Assembly: GCF_037546185.1 (NCBI RefSeq)
Contig: NZ_JAWMWH010000001.1
Span: 1,302,001 to 1,366,000, forward strand
Source: Nicoliella lavandulae
GTDB taxonomy: Bacteria; Bacillota; Bacilli; Lactobacillales; Lactobacillaceae
Reading direction: 5' to 3'
Length of the DNA stretch: 64,000 bases
The notes beneath the pieces are model-generated. The model ran no database searches, had not been told where the DNA came from, and saw only the letters and a program-made list of their open reading frames with translations. Position 1 is the first letter of the stretch. Every line of letters begins with the position of its first letter. Shown piece after piece: positions 35,038 through 42,977 of this stretch. A program made the translations under genes and the position numbers.

Positions 35038-35460
35038 TTATTTTTGGTCTGGGCGTTGAATTAATCTCCATTCACCACGGTTACTTTCAATTAAAGTATT
35101 AAAGTACTTTAATAAGCTATTTGCTTCTTCTGGTTCTCTTTCACCTAGCATGTTAAGACCTTGACCAGTTGGAATTGGTTCTGACAAATCAGTAATTTCA
35201 TTACCATTTTCGATCTTAGCTTTAGAAAAGGCAATAATCCAATCATCGGCGATTAACTTAGAAACAACAATAAATAAGTTAAAATCATCCCGAACATAAG
35301 CAGGCATTACATAAATGTCATCTTGAAGTGCTTCTAGTTTATTACCAGCGTAATTTAAAAATTCAGTGTTCCCATTAACAACCGGTTGGTTTAACCGGAA
35401 AACCATATTATTAAATTCTTCTGAACCTGGTGTGATTTCTACATTTTCTTCTTCAGCCAT
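35038..35460 (-). CDS. Hypothetical small acidic cytosolic protein
   Basis: A 140-residue soluble protein that I do not recognise. It is acidic at the N-terminus (MAEEENVEITPGSEEFN), has no membrane segment, signal peptide or cysteine, and is predicted to be mixed alpha/beta with short strands such as FNLFIVVSKL and DDWIIAFSKAKIE. ATG 35460 has AAGGGG upstream. It lies 34 bases downstream of frr and is followed by a terminator, so it is probably cotranscribed with pyrH and frr. Codon use resembles its neighbours. No function is claimed. Confidence 0.75.
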   Translation of the reverse strand: MAEEENVEITPGSEEFNNMVFRLNQPVVNGNTEFLNYAGNKLEALQDDIYVMPAYVRDDFNLFIVVSKLIADDWIIAFSKAKIENGNEITDLSEPIPTGQGLNMLGEREPEEANSLLKYFNTLIESNRGEWRLIQRPDQK

Positions 35461-35494
35461 AAAACATTACCCCTTTAAAAATAAATTTTATTTA

Positions 35495-36058
35495 TTAATT
35501 ATTGGTGATTTCTTTTTCCTTATCGCTAACAATCGTGTCAACACCCTTGATAGCGTCATCAGTAATCTTTTGCACTTGGTCTTCTAAGCGATGAACTTCA
35601 TCTTCAGTAAAGTCATCGTCCTTACTACCCTTTTTAACCGCATCCATTGCTTCACGGCGAACGTTACGCACGGCAACTTTACTTTCTTCACCGACTGCTT
35701 TAACTTGCTTAGCAAGTTCTTGACGCCGTTCTTCAGTTAGTTGAGGGATTACTAAACGAATTACACTTCCGTCACTAGCTGGGTTCAAGCCTAAGTCAGC
35801 TTCGTAAATTCCCTTTTCAATGTCACTAAGTGAACTTTCATCATAAGGACTGACCATGATTACTCGTGGTTCTGGAATTGAAATCGAAGCAACTTGGTTA
35901 ACTGGTACTTCTGCACCATAGTAGTTAACCTTTACTCGATTTAGGATACTGGCATTGGCGCGTCCAGCTCGAATACTAGATAATTCGCGTTCCAAAACAT
36001 CTTGTGCTTTTTTCATTTTGGACTTTGCATTATTTAAAATATCATTTGAATTAGCCAT
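35495..36058 (-). CDS. frr: Ribosome recycling factor
   Basis: A 187-residue protein that splits post-termination ribosomes together with EF-G. Two-domain RRF features: ELSSIRAGRANASILNRVKVNYYGAEVPVNQVASI, PYDESSLSDIEKGIYEADLGLNP and VRNVRREAMDAVKKGSKD. Length is normal. ATG 36058 lies three bases after the pyrH stop, with AAAGGAG inside the end of pyrH. The pyrH-frr pairing is universal in this group. Confidence 0.98.
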   Translation of the reverse strand: MANSNDILNNAKSKMKKAQDVLERELSSIRAGRANASILNRVKVNYYGAEVPVNQVASISIPEPRVIMVSPYDESSLSDIEKGIYEADLGLNPASDGSVIRLVIPQLTEERRQELAKQVKAVGEESKVAVRNVRREAMDAVKKGSKDDDFTEDEVHRLEDQVQKITDDAIKGVDTIVSDKEKEITNN

Positions 36059-36061
36059 TAA

Positions 36062-36784
36062 TTAGTTCTCCTTTACTGTTGTACCAATTTGTTGACCTAA
36101 AACAACCTTTTTAATGTTGCCAGGTTTATTTAAATTAAATACGACTAATGGAATTTGGTTATCCATTGCTAATGAACTAGCGGTGGTGTCCATCACGCTT
36201 AATCCTTCATTAATAATGTCCATATAAGTTAGTGTATCATATTTAACGGCATCAGGATTAACATTTGGATCGTCTGAATAAATTCCATCAACCCCATTCT
36301 TAGCCATTAAAATAGCATCAGCATGAATTTCAGCGGCTCTTAATACTGAAGTAGTATCAGTTGAGAAGTATGGGTTACCAGTCCCACCAGCGAAAATAAC
36401 AACACGATTCTTTTCTAGATGCCGGACTGCCTTTCGTCTAATGTATGGTTCAGCAATTTGTCTCATTTCAATTGATGTTTGAACTCGAGTTGGGACACCA
36501 ACTGCTTCTAAATTATCTTGAAGTGATAATCCATTCATTACAGTTGCTAACATTCCAATGTAGTCAGCTTGTGCTCTTTCCATTCCCATTTTAGAGCCAG
36601 CTTCACCACGCCACATGTTACCACCACCGACAACAATTGCAACTTGGATTCCAAGGTCATAAATTTGCTTAATTTCCTTGGCCATTGAACGAATTACTGG
36701 TAGATTGATTCCAAATCCTTGTTCACCGGCAAGTGCCTCTCCACTAAGCTTTAAGATTATTCGCTTATACTTTAGGTCTGACAT
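36062..36784 (-). CDS. pyrH: UMP kinase
   Basis: A 240-residue hexameric bacterial UMP kinase of the amino-acid-kinase fold, which makes UDP from UMP. Motifs: RIILKLSGEALAG, VGGGNMWRG, GLSLQDNLEA, FAGGTGNPYFSTDT and MAKNGVDGIYSDDPN. ATG 36784 has GGGGAGG upstream. It is separated from tsf by the tsf terminator. The rpsB-tsf-pyrH-frr order of Firmicutes is kept, though in two or three transcription units. Confidence 0.98.
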   Translation of the reverse strand: MSDLKYKRIILKLSGEALAGEQGFGINLPVIRSMAKEIKQIYDLGIQVAIVVGGGNMWRGEAGSKMGMERAQADYIGMLATVMNGLSLQDNLEAVGVPTRVQTSIEMRQIAEPYIRRKAVRHLEKNRVVIFAGGTGNPYFSTDTTSVLRAAEIHADAILMAKNGVDGIYSDDPNVNPDAVKYDTLTYMDIINEGLSVMDTTASSLAMDNQIPLVVFNLNKPGNIKKVVLGQQIGTTVKEN

Positions 36785-36899
36785 TGTTTTTCCTCCCCAA
36801 ACTTTTTTATATCATGATAATTCTATCATAATATTAACAATAGTGATAGCTTATATACATCATCAGACGGGCAATTTAAACTTATATCAATAATTATTA

Positions 36900-36925
36900 C
36901 AAAAAAAGCGTGCCCATGGCACGCT
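36900..36925 (-). terminator. Terminator after tsf
   Basis: An 8-bp stem AGCGTGCC/GGCACGCT with a 3-base loop (36907-36925) is followed on the minus strand by seven T. It lies 18 bases after the tsf stop. Confidence 0.93.
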
Positions 36926-36942
36926 CTTTTATAAATCATTAA

Positions 36943-37821
36943 TTATTTAATTTGACCATTTACTTCGTCAGCGAAGTTAGTTTCTTGAACTTCGATACCT
37001 TCACCAACTTCGTATCTAGCAAATGCCTTTAATTGAGCACCCTTACTTTCAACGAACTTAGCAACAGTTTGGTCAGTATCCATAATGAAATCTTGATCAG
37101 CTAAACTAATTCCTGCAAGGAACTTGTTTAAACGACCTTCAACCATTTTTTCAACGATGTTTTCTGGCTTGCCTTCATTTAAGGCTTCCTTCTTAAGCAT
37201 TTCACGTTCGTGATCTAAACGATCCTTAGGAACATCGTTACGGCTTAAGAATTCTGGGTTAGCAGCAGCTACGTGCATAGCAACTTGCTTAGCAGTAGCA
37301 TCATCAGCACCATCAATAAGTACTAATGCAGCAATTAAACCACCATTGTGTAAGTAAGCACCAAAATGACCATTAGCACCCTTTTGGAATACTTGGAAAC
37401 GACGAAGTGAAACCTTTTCACCAGTAATTTGAGTAGTCCGAATGATACTGTCATTAATGCTACCATCTGGAGTAGATAGTGCTAATGCTTCATCCATGTT
37501 AGCTGGGTTGTTAGCAGCAATAGTATTAGCAATTAAATCAACTAACTTTTTGAAGTCATCGTTAGTAGCAACGAAATCAGTTTCAGCATTAACTTCAACG
37601 ATCGCAGCATTGTCACCATCAATAGCGATTTGTGATAAACCGTTAGCAGCAACGTTACCACTCTTCTTTTCAGCCTTAGCAATTCCCTTTTCACGTAAGT
37701 AATCAAGGGCCTTCTTTTCGTCACCGTCAGAAGCAACTAATGCCTTTTTAGCATCCATCATTCCAACGCTAGTCTTTTCACGTAAATCTTTAACTTGAGC
37801 AGCAGTAATTTTAGCAGCCAT
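36943..37821 (-). CDS. tsf: Elongation factor Ts
   Basis: A 292-residue guanine-nucleotide exchange factor for EF-Tu. The N-terminal UBA domain reads KITAAQVKDLREKTSVGMMDAKKAL, and the core has ETDFVATNDDFKKLV. The C-terminus ends ARYEVGEGIEVQETNFADEV. Start ATG 37821 is chosen because AAGGAGA lies eight bases upstream; an open start at 37863 would add residues that sit in the rpsB-tsf hairpin. Its partner EF-Tu is encoded at 57372-58559. Confidence 0.97.
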   Translation of the reverse strand: MAAKITAAQVKDLREKTSVGMMDAKKALVASDGDEKKALDYLREKGIAKAEKKSGNVAANGLSQIAIDGDNAAIVEVNAETDFVATNDDFKKLVDLIANTIAANNPANMDEALALSTPDGSINDSIIRTTQITGEKVSLRRFQVFQKGANGHFGAYLHNGGLIAALVLIDGADDATAKQVAMHVAAANPEFLSRNDVPKDRLDHEREMLKKEALNEGKPENIVEKMVEGRLNKFLAGISLADQDFIMDTDQTVAKFVESKGAQLKAFARYEVGEGIEVQETNFADEVNGQIK

Positions 37822-37852
37822 ATTAATTTCTCCTTTTATAAACAATAATAAA

Positions 37853-37897
37853 GGCTGACTCAAACCTAGGCCTTAGCGGTCCATAATTGAGTCAGCC
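37853..37897 (-). terminator. Intercistronic hairpin between rpsB and tsf
   Basis: A perfect 11-bp GGCTGACTCAA/TTGAGTCAGCC stem has further pairing (ACC/GGT) in its 23-base loop and is followed by TTTATTATT on the minus strand. It is probably a partial terminator that tunes tsf relative to rpsB. Confidence 0.8.
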
Positions 37898-37911
37898 CAA
37901 GTGCTTTATAA

Positions 37912-38682
37912 TTATTCGTTATCTTCTTTTACATCGTCAGCATTTTCGTCAGACTTGTTTTCAAAGTCATTTTCGCTAACGCCTTCTTCACCTTGGTTAC
38001 CTTCAATGATAGCATCAGCGATAGCATCAGCCATCTTGGAAGTAATAAGACGAACAGCACGGATAGCATCGTCATTTGATGGAATGACAACGTCTACTAC
38101 ATCAGGATCTGAGTTAGTATCAACCATTGCAACGATTGGGATGTTTAAGATGTGAGCTTCGTGGACAGCAATAGCTTCCTTACGAGGATCAACAACAAAT
38201 AAAACATCTGGAACCTTAGGCATATCTTCGATACCGCCTAAGAAGTATTCTAACTTAGCCATCTTCTTGTTTAGAAGAGAAACTTCCTTCTTTGGAAGTA
38301 AGTCAAAAGTACCATCAGTTGACATCTTCTTTAACTTCTTAAGGTAAGCAATCCGCTTTTGAATTGTATCCCAGTTAGTTAAAGTTCCACCCAACCAACG
38401 GTGGTTAACGAAGTATTGGCCAGCACGAGTAGCTTCTTCTTCGATTGAGTTTTGAGCTTGCTTCTTAGTACCAACAAAAAGTACAGTAGCACCCTTTGAT
38501 GCTTCATCCTTCATGAAATTGTAAGCAGCATCTACTAACTTAACAGTCTTTTGTAAGTCAATAATGTAGATTCCGTTTCTTTCAGTAAAGATGTATTCCT
38601 TCATCTTTGGGTTCCAGCGACGAGTTTGGTGTCCAAAATGAACACCGGCTTCTAATAATTGTTTCATTGAAATAACAGCCAT
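37912..38682 (-). CDS. rpsB: 30S ribosomal protein S2
   Basis: A 256-residue ribosomal protein, with MKQLLEAGVHFGHQTRRWNPKMKEYIF, KQAQNSIEEEA, NHRWLGGTLTNWDTI and VVDTNSDP-like core motifs (MVDTNSDPDVVDVVIP). It ends in an acidic tail. Start ATG 38682 has GGAGGAAA upstream; an in-frame ATG at 38736 would place 18 extra residues in the leader and is rejected. A long leader (about 105 bases) follows a strong promoter. Confidence 0.97.
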   Translation of the reverse strand: MAVISMKQLLEAGVHFGHQTRRWNPKMKEYIFTERNGIYIIDLQKTVKLVDAAYNFMKDEASKGATVLFVGTKKQAQNSIEEEATRAGQYFVNHRWLGGTLTNWDTIQKRIAYLKKLKKMSTDGTFDLLPKKEVSLLNKKMAKLEYFLGGIEDMPKVPDVLFVVDPRKEAIAVHEAHILNIPIVAMVDTNSDPDVVDVVIPSNDDAIRAVRLITSKMADAIADAIIEGNQGEEGVSENDFENKSDENADDVKEDNE

Positions 38683-38796
38683 GATATTTCCTCCATATAA
38701 ATAAGTTTTTCCTCCCCATCGATCAACTAACTTCACAACTTAAATTAATAAGCACCGGCAAAGTCATCACGATAGGTGTGAAATATTAACTATATA

Positions 38797-38825
38797 ATTA
38801 TACAAAATCATCAGGATAATTACAA
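38797..38825 (-). promoter_or_regulatory. rpsB promoter
   Basis: On the minus strand TTGTAA (38820-38825), 17 bases, perfect TATAAT (38797-38802). The leader of about 105 bases to the ATG contains CACC...GGTG pairing, which could be an S2 feedback site. Confidence 0.85.
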
Positions 38826-38838
38826 TAGTTAGTTCGAA

Positions 38839-39837
38839 TTATTTTTTAACAATTTTATCTGATTCACCAGTACTAATCACATCTCGACTAGCATCAAGTG
38901 ACGTATTAACCATGCTTTGTACAGCTGTTTTAGTATAAAAGGCAAGGTGAGGCGTAACTAAGACATTATCGCGTTTTAGTAAGTTTTTGATGCGTTCATC
39001 AGAAATAGCGTCGAAGCTACCAAAGTCATGGTTAAAGATTCCAACTTCATCTTCATACACATCTAAAGCAGCGCCACCTACTTTACCACTATCTAAAGCT
39101 CGCATTAAAGCATCAGTATCAATCAATGAACCTCGTGCTGGATTTAAGATAATCACGCCATCCTTCATTTCGGCAAATGTTTTATCATTTAACATGTGTT
39201 CATTTTCTTTTACTGCTGGAGCATGAAGTGAGATAACATCTGCTTGTTGATATAATTCATCAGGCGTATCAACATAAATTCCTTCCTTTTCCAATTCAGG
39301 ATTTTTGAAGATATCATATGCAATCACTTTAGCACCAAAGCCCTTATAAATTTGAATTGCAGCCCGACCAATTCGACCAGTCGCAAAAACTCCAACCGTC
39401 AATTGGTTCAATTCAGTTGCAATATTAGGAGCCCACGTTAAGTTTCCATTAGAAATCTTACGATTATAAATCTTGGTATTTCTTAGTAATTGCATTAATT
39501 GAGTAACTGTAAATTCAGCGATTGCTTGTGGAGAATATGCCGGTACGTTAGTAACCTTAATGTTATTTTGATTTGCAGCTGCAAAATCAACGTTATCCAC
39601 CCCAACGTTTCGTAATGAAAGTACTTTTACGCCGAAGGAGCCGAGTTGATTTAAAATTTCTGCTGAATATGGAGCTTGTTGAAACGCAACCACTCCATCA
39701 AATCCATTTGCATTGCCAACAGTATCAGTAGTCAAAATATCGCTATCGATTTTAACATCGACATTTGGATTATTTGATTCCCATTCCTTTAAAAATGGTT
39801 TTTCATCATCACGAACTCCATAAACAATAATTTTCAT
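38839..39837 (-). CDS. ldhD: D-lactate dehydrogenase (D-2-hydroxyacid dehydrogenase)
   Basis: A 332-residue NAD-dependent dehydrogenase that reduces pyruvate to D-lactate. The Rossmann motif reads VGVFATGRIGRAAIQIYKGFGAKVIAYD. The catalytic trio of the family is visible: Arg in NPARGSLID, Glu in ALDVYEDEVG, and His in VTPHLAFYT. The N-terminus MKIIVYGVRDDEKPFLKEW is typical of lactobacillar D-LDH. ATG 39837 has a full AGGAGGTAA site at a rather long spacing of 12. Single-gene unit with its own promoter. Confidence 0.95.
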   Translation of the reverse strand: MKIIVYGVRDDEKPFLKEWESNNPNVDVKIDSDILTTDTVGNANGFDGVVAFQQAPYSAEILNQLGSFGVKVLSLRNVGVDNVDFAAANQNNIKVTNVPAYSPQAIAEFTVTQLMQLLRNTKIYNRKISNGNLTWAPNIATELNQLTVGVFATGRIGRAAIQIYKGFGAKVIAYDIFKNPELEKEGIYVDTPDELYQQADVISLHAPAVKENEHMLNDKTFAEMKDGVIILNPARGSLIDTDALMRALDSGKVGGAALDVYEDEVGIFNHDFGSFDAISDERIKNLLKRDNVLVTPHLAFYTKTAVQSMVNTSLDASRDVISTGESDKIVKK

Positions 39838-39875
39838 AGCCTTAAGTTACCTCCTAAAATTTTTTCACAATTATA

Positions 39876-39884
39876 ATTATAACA
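39876..39884 (-). promoter_or_regulatory. ldhD extended -10 promoter
   Basis: On the minus strand TG-T-TATAAT is a perfect extended -10 about 36 bases before the ATG. No -35 with good spacing was found, which extended -10 promoters can tolerate. Confidence 0.65.
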
Positions 39885-39910
39885 TTCAGATCAGCATCCG
39901 ACTATCAACT

Positions 39911-40171
39911 TTAATTTAGCTTATGCTTTTTTAAAAAGGCTACTTTAGCCCGCCGACTTTGATGTTTAAATGCATACTCAGCTCTAAGGGCATCCCCTTT
40001 GCTCGGAAATGATTGATGATAAATCATTTTAACTGGCAAGTGACTTCTCGTGTACTTAGCGCCACGACCAGTTTGATGCTGTTCAAGGCGACGTTTTAGA
40101 TCAGTTGTAAAGCCACCATAAAACGAACCGTCCCCACACTCTAAGACATACATATAGTAATTAGTTGCCAT
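39911..40171 (-). CDS. GIY-YIG nuclease-fold protein (UPF0213/YazA-YhbQ type)
   Basis: An 86-residue single-domain GIY-YIG protein: YYMYVLECGDGSFYGGFTTDLKRRLEQHQTGRGAKYTRSHLPV, with the conserved Arg in DLKRRLEQH and Glu in LRAEYAFK. Members may act on branched or damaged DNA; the role is not settled. ATG 40171 is chosen because it overlaps the stop of the upstream methyltransferase gene by 11 bases, as in Bacillus yabB-yazA; an ATG at 40204 in the same frame would add 11 unconserved residues. Confidence 0.9.
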   Translation of the reverse strand: MATNYYMYVLECGDGSFYGGFTTDLKRRLEQHQTGRGAKYTRSHLPVKMIYHQSFPSKGDALRAEYAFKHQSRRAKVAFLKKHKLN

Positions 40172-40928
40172 ATAAAACTCGGTGGATGGATTCTGTATAT
40201 TCATCAGAATGATCTTGATAAACGGTAATGGCCGGCTTGATTTTTAACCCACCTGCTCGACCGTCCTTAATTCCTGAAACTAAAATCATGTTGGAATCAC
40301 GATCTGAACGAGGATAAATAAATGTAATTTCCTTGGGGACTAGCCGGTTCGCCTGCATCTTATCTAGCAGTTCAATCAACCGATCTGGTCGATAAACAAA
40401 AAAGCACCGACCATTGGTTTTTAAAAGACCGCTCGTAATTGATAGAACCTGATTTAAGTTGGTCTTAATTTCATGACGCGCAATGGCTAAATATTGATTA
40501 GGATTTTTTTTGCTAGTATCTAAATCAGCAAAGTATGGTGGGTTACAAGCAACTACATCCACAGAGTCCTTTGGAATCTGAGCATATATATCGTTAATAT
40601 CTGTATTATAAACGGTAATTTGATTCTGTAGATCATTCAACTGAACACTACGCTGCGCCATGTCTGCAAGCTTTGATTGCAACTCAACTTCATAGATCAT
40701 CCCATTAGTCTTATGAGCACTAAACAATCCTACTGCTCCATTACCAGCACATAGATCCACTAATTTAGTTTTAGGACTTTTGGATACGGAAATAAAATCA
40801 GCCAATAAAACTGCATCTAATGAAAACGAAAACACGTTTGGGTTTTGAATAATTTTAATATCTTGACTATATAACTGATCAATTCTTTCATCATCTTTTA
40901 AAGCTACTTTCAAGTTTTTCAACCCCAT
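40161..40928 (-). CDS. tRNA1(Val) adenine-N6 methyltransferase-like protein (TrmN6/YabB)
   Basis: A 255-residue class I methyltransferase. The SAM site LVDLCAGNGAVGLF and the N6-adenine methylase motif NPPYF (in VDVVACNPPYFAD) are present. The family methylates A37 of tRNA1(Val) in E. coli; the same target here is inferred. ATG 40928 is preferred; a TTG at 40946 would add six residues. It diverges from plsC and shares its promoter region, and its 3' end overlaps the GIY-YIG gene, a pairing also seen in Bacillus. Confidence 0.88.
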   Translation of the reverse strand: MGLKNLKVALKDDERIDQLYSQDIKIIQNPNVFSFSLDAVLLADFISVSKSPKTKLVDLCAGNGAVGLFSAHKTNGMIYEVELQSKLADMAQRSVQLNDLQNQITVYNTDINDIYAQIPKDSVDVVACNPPYFADLDTSKKNPNQYLAIARHEIKTNLNQVLSITSGLLKTNGRCFFVYRPDRLIELLDKMQANRLVPKEITFIYPRSDRDSNMILVSGIKDGRAGGLKIKPAITVYQDHSDEYTESIHRVLYGN

Positions 40929-40940
40929 TATAAAAATTTC

Positions 40941-40969
40941 TTGCAATCAAATATATTTCATAGAATAAT
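40941..40969 (+). promoter_or_regulatory. plsC promoter
   Basis: TTGCAA (40941-40946), 17 bases, AATAAT (40964-40969), about 35 bases before the plsC ATG. Confidence 0.6.
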
Positions 40970-41003
40970 AGCTAATGTATATTCATTTAGGAGGCAATAT
41001 TAC

Positions 41004-41630
41004 ATGTACTCATTTTTAAGAATCATTGCTAAAATTATCTTTGCAGTGGTTAATGGCAACATTCACGTGAAAAATAAAGCCAAATTACCTGATGGAAATT
41101 ATATTTTAGTTGGTCCCCATCGCGCATGGTTCGATATGATTGTCTTTGCCCTTGTGGCGAGTCCTAAAAAATTCACATTTTTAGCTAAAAAGGAACTATT
41201 TAACAATTTTATTTTAAGATATATCTTAAATAAAGTAAACGCAGTCCCCGTCGACCGTGATAATCCGGGACCATCTGTAATTAAAGATCCCGTCAAAATA
41301 CTAAAGCAAACAGACCTTTCAATTGTTATCTTTCCAAGTGGCACTCGTCATTCAGAAGATTTAAAAGCTGGCGCTATTTTAATTGCTAAACTATCTGGAA
41401 CGCCAATGGTTCCAGTGGTCTATCAAGGACCATTATCATTTAAAAAACTATTTACTCGCAAGCCAATTACGGTTTCATTTGGTGATCCAATCTATGTTGA
41501 CCGTAAATTAAAAATCAATACTGAAACTGAACAAAAACTTGAACAAGAAATGCAAGCTAGTTTTGACCAATTAGATCGATCAATCAATCCAGACTTTAAA
41601 TATGTTGACGTTTCAAAAAAAGCAAAATAA
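41004..41630 (+). CDS. plsC: 1-acyl-sn-glycerol-3-phosphate acyltransferase
   Basis: A 208-residue membrane-bound acyltransferase that converts lysophosphatidate to phosphatidate, the substrate of CdsA at 33103-33891. The HX4D catalytic motif appears as HRAWFD, block III as FPSGTRH, and block IV as GTPMVPVVYQG. A hydrophobic N-terminal segment (FLRIIAKIIFAVV) anchors it. Start ATG 41004 follows a TAGGAGGC site; a longer open frame from 40941 runs into the promoter and is rejected. Confidence 0.93.
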   Translation: MYSFLRIIAKIIFAVVNGNIHVKNKAKLPDGNYILVGPHRAWFDMIVFALVASPKKFTFLAKKELFNNFILRYILNKVNAVPVDRDNPGPSVIKDPVKILKQTDLSIVIFPSGTRHSEDLKAGAILIAKLSGTPMVPVVYQGPLSFKKLFTRKPITVSFGDPIYVDRKLKINTETEQKLEQEMQASFDQLDRSINPDFKYVDVSKKAK

Positions 41631-41662
41631 AATAGCAGCCAAATTAATTTGGTTGCTATTTT
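41629..41662. terminator. Bidirectional terminator between plsC and yneF
   Basis: A 15-bp stem with one G-U pair (41629-41643 with 41648-41662), a 4-base loop and flanking A/T runs. It serves plsC on the plus strand and yneF on the minus strand. Confidence 0.93.
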
Positions 41663-41664
41663 TA

Positions 41665-41880
41665 TTAACTGCGATTTTTCATCGTGTTCATCATTTGTCT
41701 TAATTTCTTTTGAGACGGTTTTTGTCCCATTTGTTGCATCATTGCACTTAATTGATCTTCACTGATTGGTGGATTGCTCTTTAGATAAGATTCCATGTAC
41801 TTGCGAGCAGCAAAGAAACCAATTGCAACCCCAGCAATCAATGCAATAATCACGATTAAAATCCAAAGTCCAGTACCCAT
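41665..41880 (-). CDS. yneF: YneF family membrane protein (UPF0154)
   Basis: A 71-residue protein with one N-terminal membrane segment (LWILIVIIALIAGVAIGFFAARKYM) and a basic cytosolic tail with PPISEDQLSAMMQQMGQKPSQKKLRQMM, the family signature. Function unknown; it is widespread in Firmicutes. ATG 41880 has AGGAGG upstream. It lies 69 bases downstream of ynzC, both transcribed leftward. Confidence 0.95.
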   Translation of the reverse strand: MGTGLWILIVIIALIAGVAIGFFAARKYMESYLKSNPPISEDQLSAMMQQMGQKPSQKKLRQMMNTMKNRS

Positions 41881-41949
41881 AACTACACCTCCTAGTATCT
41901 AACATACTAATTTTACACAATTAGCATGTAATTTAAAAGAGATGAATCA

Positions 41950-42201
41950 TTAATCGTCACGAAGACCCTTACCACGTTGGATATCACGAACCTTCTTAGG
42001 CGTAACTTCTTTACCATCTTTATTATAAACTTTCATCATTTCTACTTGTGATCTAAAGTTTTCCTTAAAACGCTTCAAGTATTGTTTCCGAAGCTTGCCT
42101 TGTTCTACTTTTTCTAATTCTGATAGTCCTTCTGCCTTTGCTTTGTGGGCTAATTCATTAATTCTAGGAATGATTTTCATTAGTTCTTTATCTTCAGCCA
42201 T
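41950..42201 (-). CDS. ynzC: DUF896 protein YnzC
   Basis: An 83-residue helical protein of the DUF896 family: IPRINELAHKAKAEGLSELEKVEQGKLRKQYLKRFKENFRSQ, with the typical basic C-terminus. In Bacillus subtilis ynzC belongs to the LexA-controlled yneA-yneB-ynzC operon, divergent from lexA. Here it is also divergent from lexA, but yneA and yneB are missing. ATG 42201 has GAGGAGG upstream. Shared control by the LexA box at 42276-42288 is possible. Confidence 0.93.
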   Translation of the reverse strand: MAEDKELMKIIPRINELAHKAKAEGLSELEKVEQGKLRKQYLKRFKENFRSQVEMMKVYNKDGKEVTPKKVRDIQRGKGLRDD

Positions 42202-42275
42202 AATAATCCTCCTCGGTTATTTAATATTTATAATAAGATTACACTTTTTTGATATAATATTCAAACAAAAGCACC

Positions 42276-42288
42276 CGAACATTTGTTT
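42276..42288. promoter_or_regulatory. LexA box (SOS operator)
   Basis: CGAAC-ATTT-GTTT fits the Gram-positive LexA operator (CGAAC-N4-GTTY). It overlaps the -35 of the lexA promoter and lies about 75 bases from the divergent ynzC start. Confidence 0.9.
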
Positions 42289-42315
42289 TACACCCCTTCT
42301 GTTTTATGCTAATAT
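42287..42315 (+). promoter_or_regulatory. lexA promoter
   Basis: TTTACA (42287-42292), 17 bases, TAATAT (42310-42315), with the LexA box touching the -35: autorepression geometry. Confidence 0.82.
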
Positions 42316-42350
42316 AGCTTGTAATATACTATGTGAGGAGGTGGATTAAA

Positions 42351-42977
42351 ATTTCAAAAGTTGAGTCAAGACAAATTGCGATTCTTAGATACATTTGGCA
42401 TTCAATTAAAAAACAAGGTTATCCACCAACGGTACGTGAAATCTGTGAGGGCGTCAATCTATCATCAACTTCAACTGTCTACGGTCATATTAATCGGCTC
42501 GAAAAAAAAGGATTCTTAAAAAAGAATCCTTCAAAAACGAGAGCACTTGAAATTACTGAATTAGGGATGAAAGAATTAGATGTAAATGCTAGCGACAGTG
42601 AAATGCCATTACTTGGCGATGTAGCTGCTGGGGTCCCCATTTTAGCAATTGAAAATGCTACCGAGTATTTTCCAATTCCACCCCAATTTAAGCATTTATC
42701 AGATTCATTATTTATGCTGACCATTAAGGGAAATAGTATGGTCAATATTGGGATCTTGAATCAAGATCAAGTCATTGTTAAAAAACAAAGTACCGCTGAA
42801 AACGGTGAAATTGTGATTGCAATGAACGATGATAACGAAGTTACTTGCAAACGTTTCTTTAAAGAAAATGGGCACTATCGCCTACAGCCTGAAAATGATA
42901 CCATGAATCCGATTATTTTAGACCATGTTTCAATCATCGGTAAGGTCATTAGTTTGTATCGCCCTAATATTGTTTAA
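42351..42977 (+). CDS. lexA: SOS-response repressor/protease LexA
   Basis: A 208-residue repressor that self-cleaves when RecA filaments form. The N-terminal winged helix is YPPTVREICEGVNLSSTSTVYGHI. The Ala-Gly cleavage site is in DVAAGVPI, the catalytic Ser in KGNSMVNIGI and the catalytic Lys in DNEVTCKRFF. The start is unusual: AGGAGG (42336-42341) has no ATG, GTG or TTG at proper distance, but ATT at 42351 lies nine bases away and yields (M)SKVESRQ, the conserved N-terminus. A GTG at 42333 is in frame but overlaps the ribosome site. Confidence 0.93.
   Translation: MSKVESRQIAILRYIWHSIKKQGYPPTVREICEGVNLSSTSTVYGHINRLEKKGFLKKNPSKTRALEITELGMKELDVNASDSEMPLLGDVAAGVPILAIENATEYFPIPPQFKHLSDSLFMLTIKGNSMVNIGILNQDQVIVKKQSTAENGEIVIAMNDDNEVTCKRFFKENGHYRLQPENDTMNPIILDHVSIIGKVISLYRPNIV

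Noticed and set aside
37822..37863. Longer N-terminus for EF-Ts
   Set aside because: It would run into the rpsB-tsf hairpin; the ribosome site lies directly before 37821.
38683..38736. Longer N-terminus for ribosomal protein S2
   Set aside because: GGAGGAAA directly precedes ATG 38682 and S2 begins MAVISMKQLLEAG.
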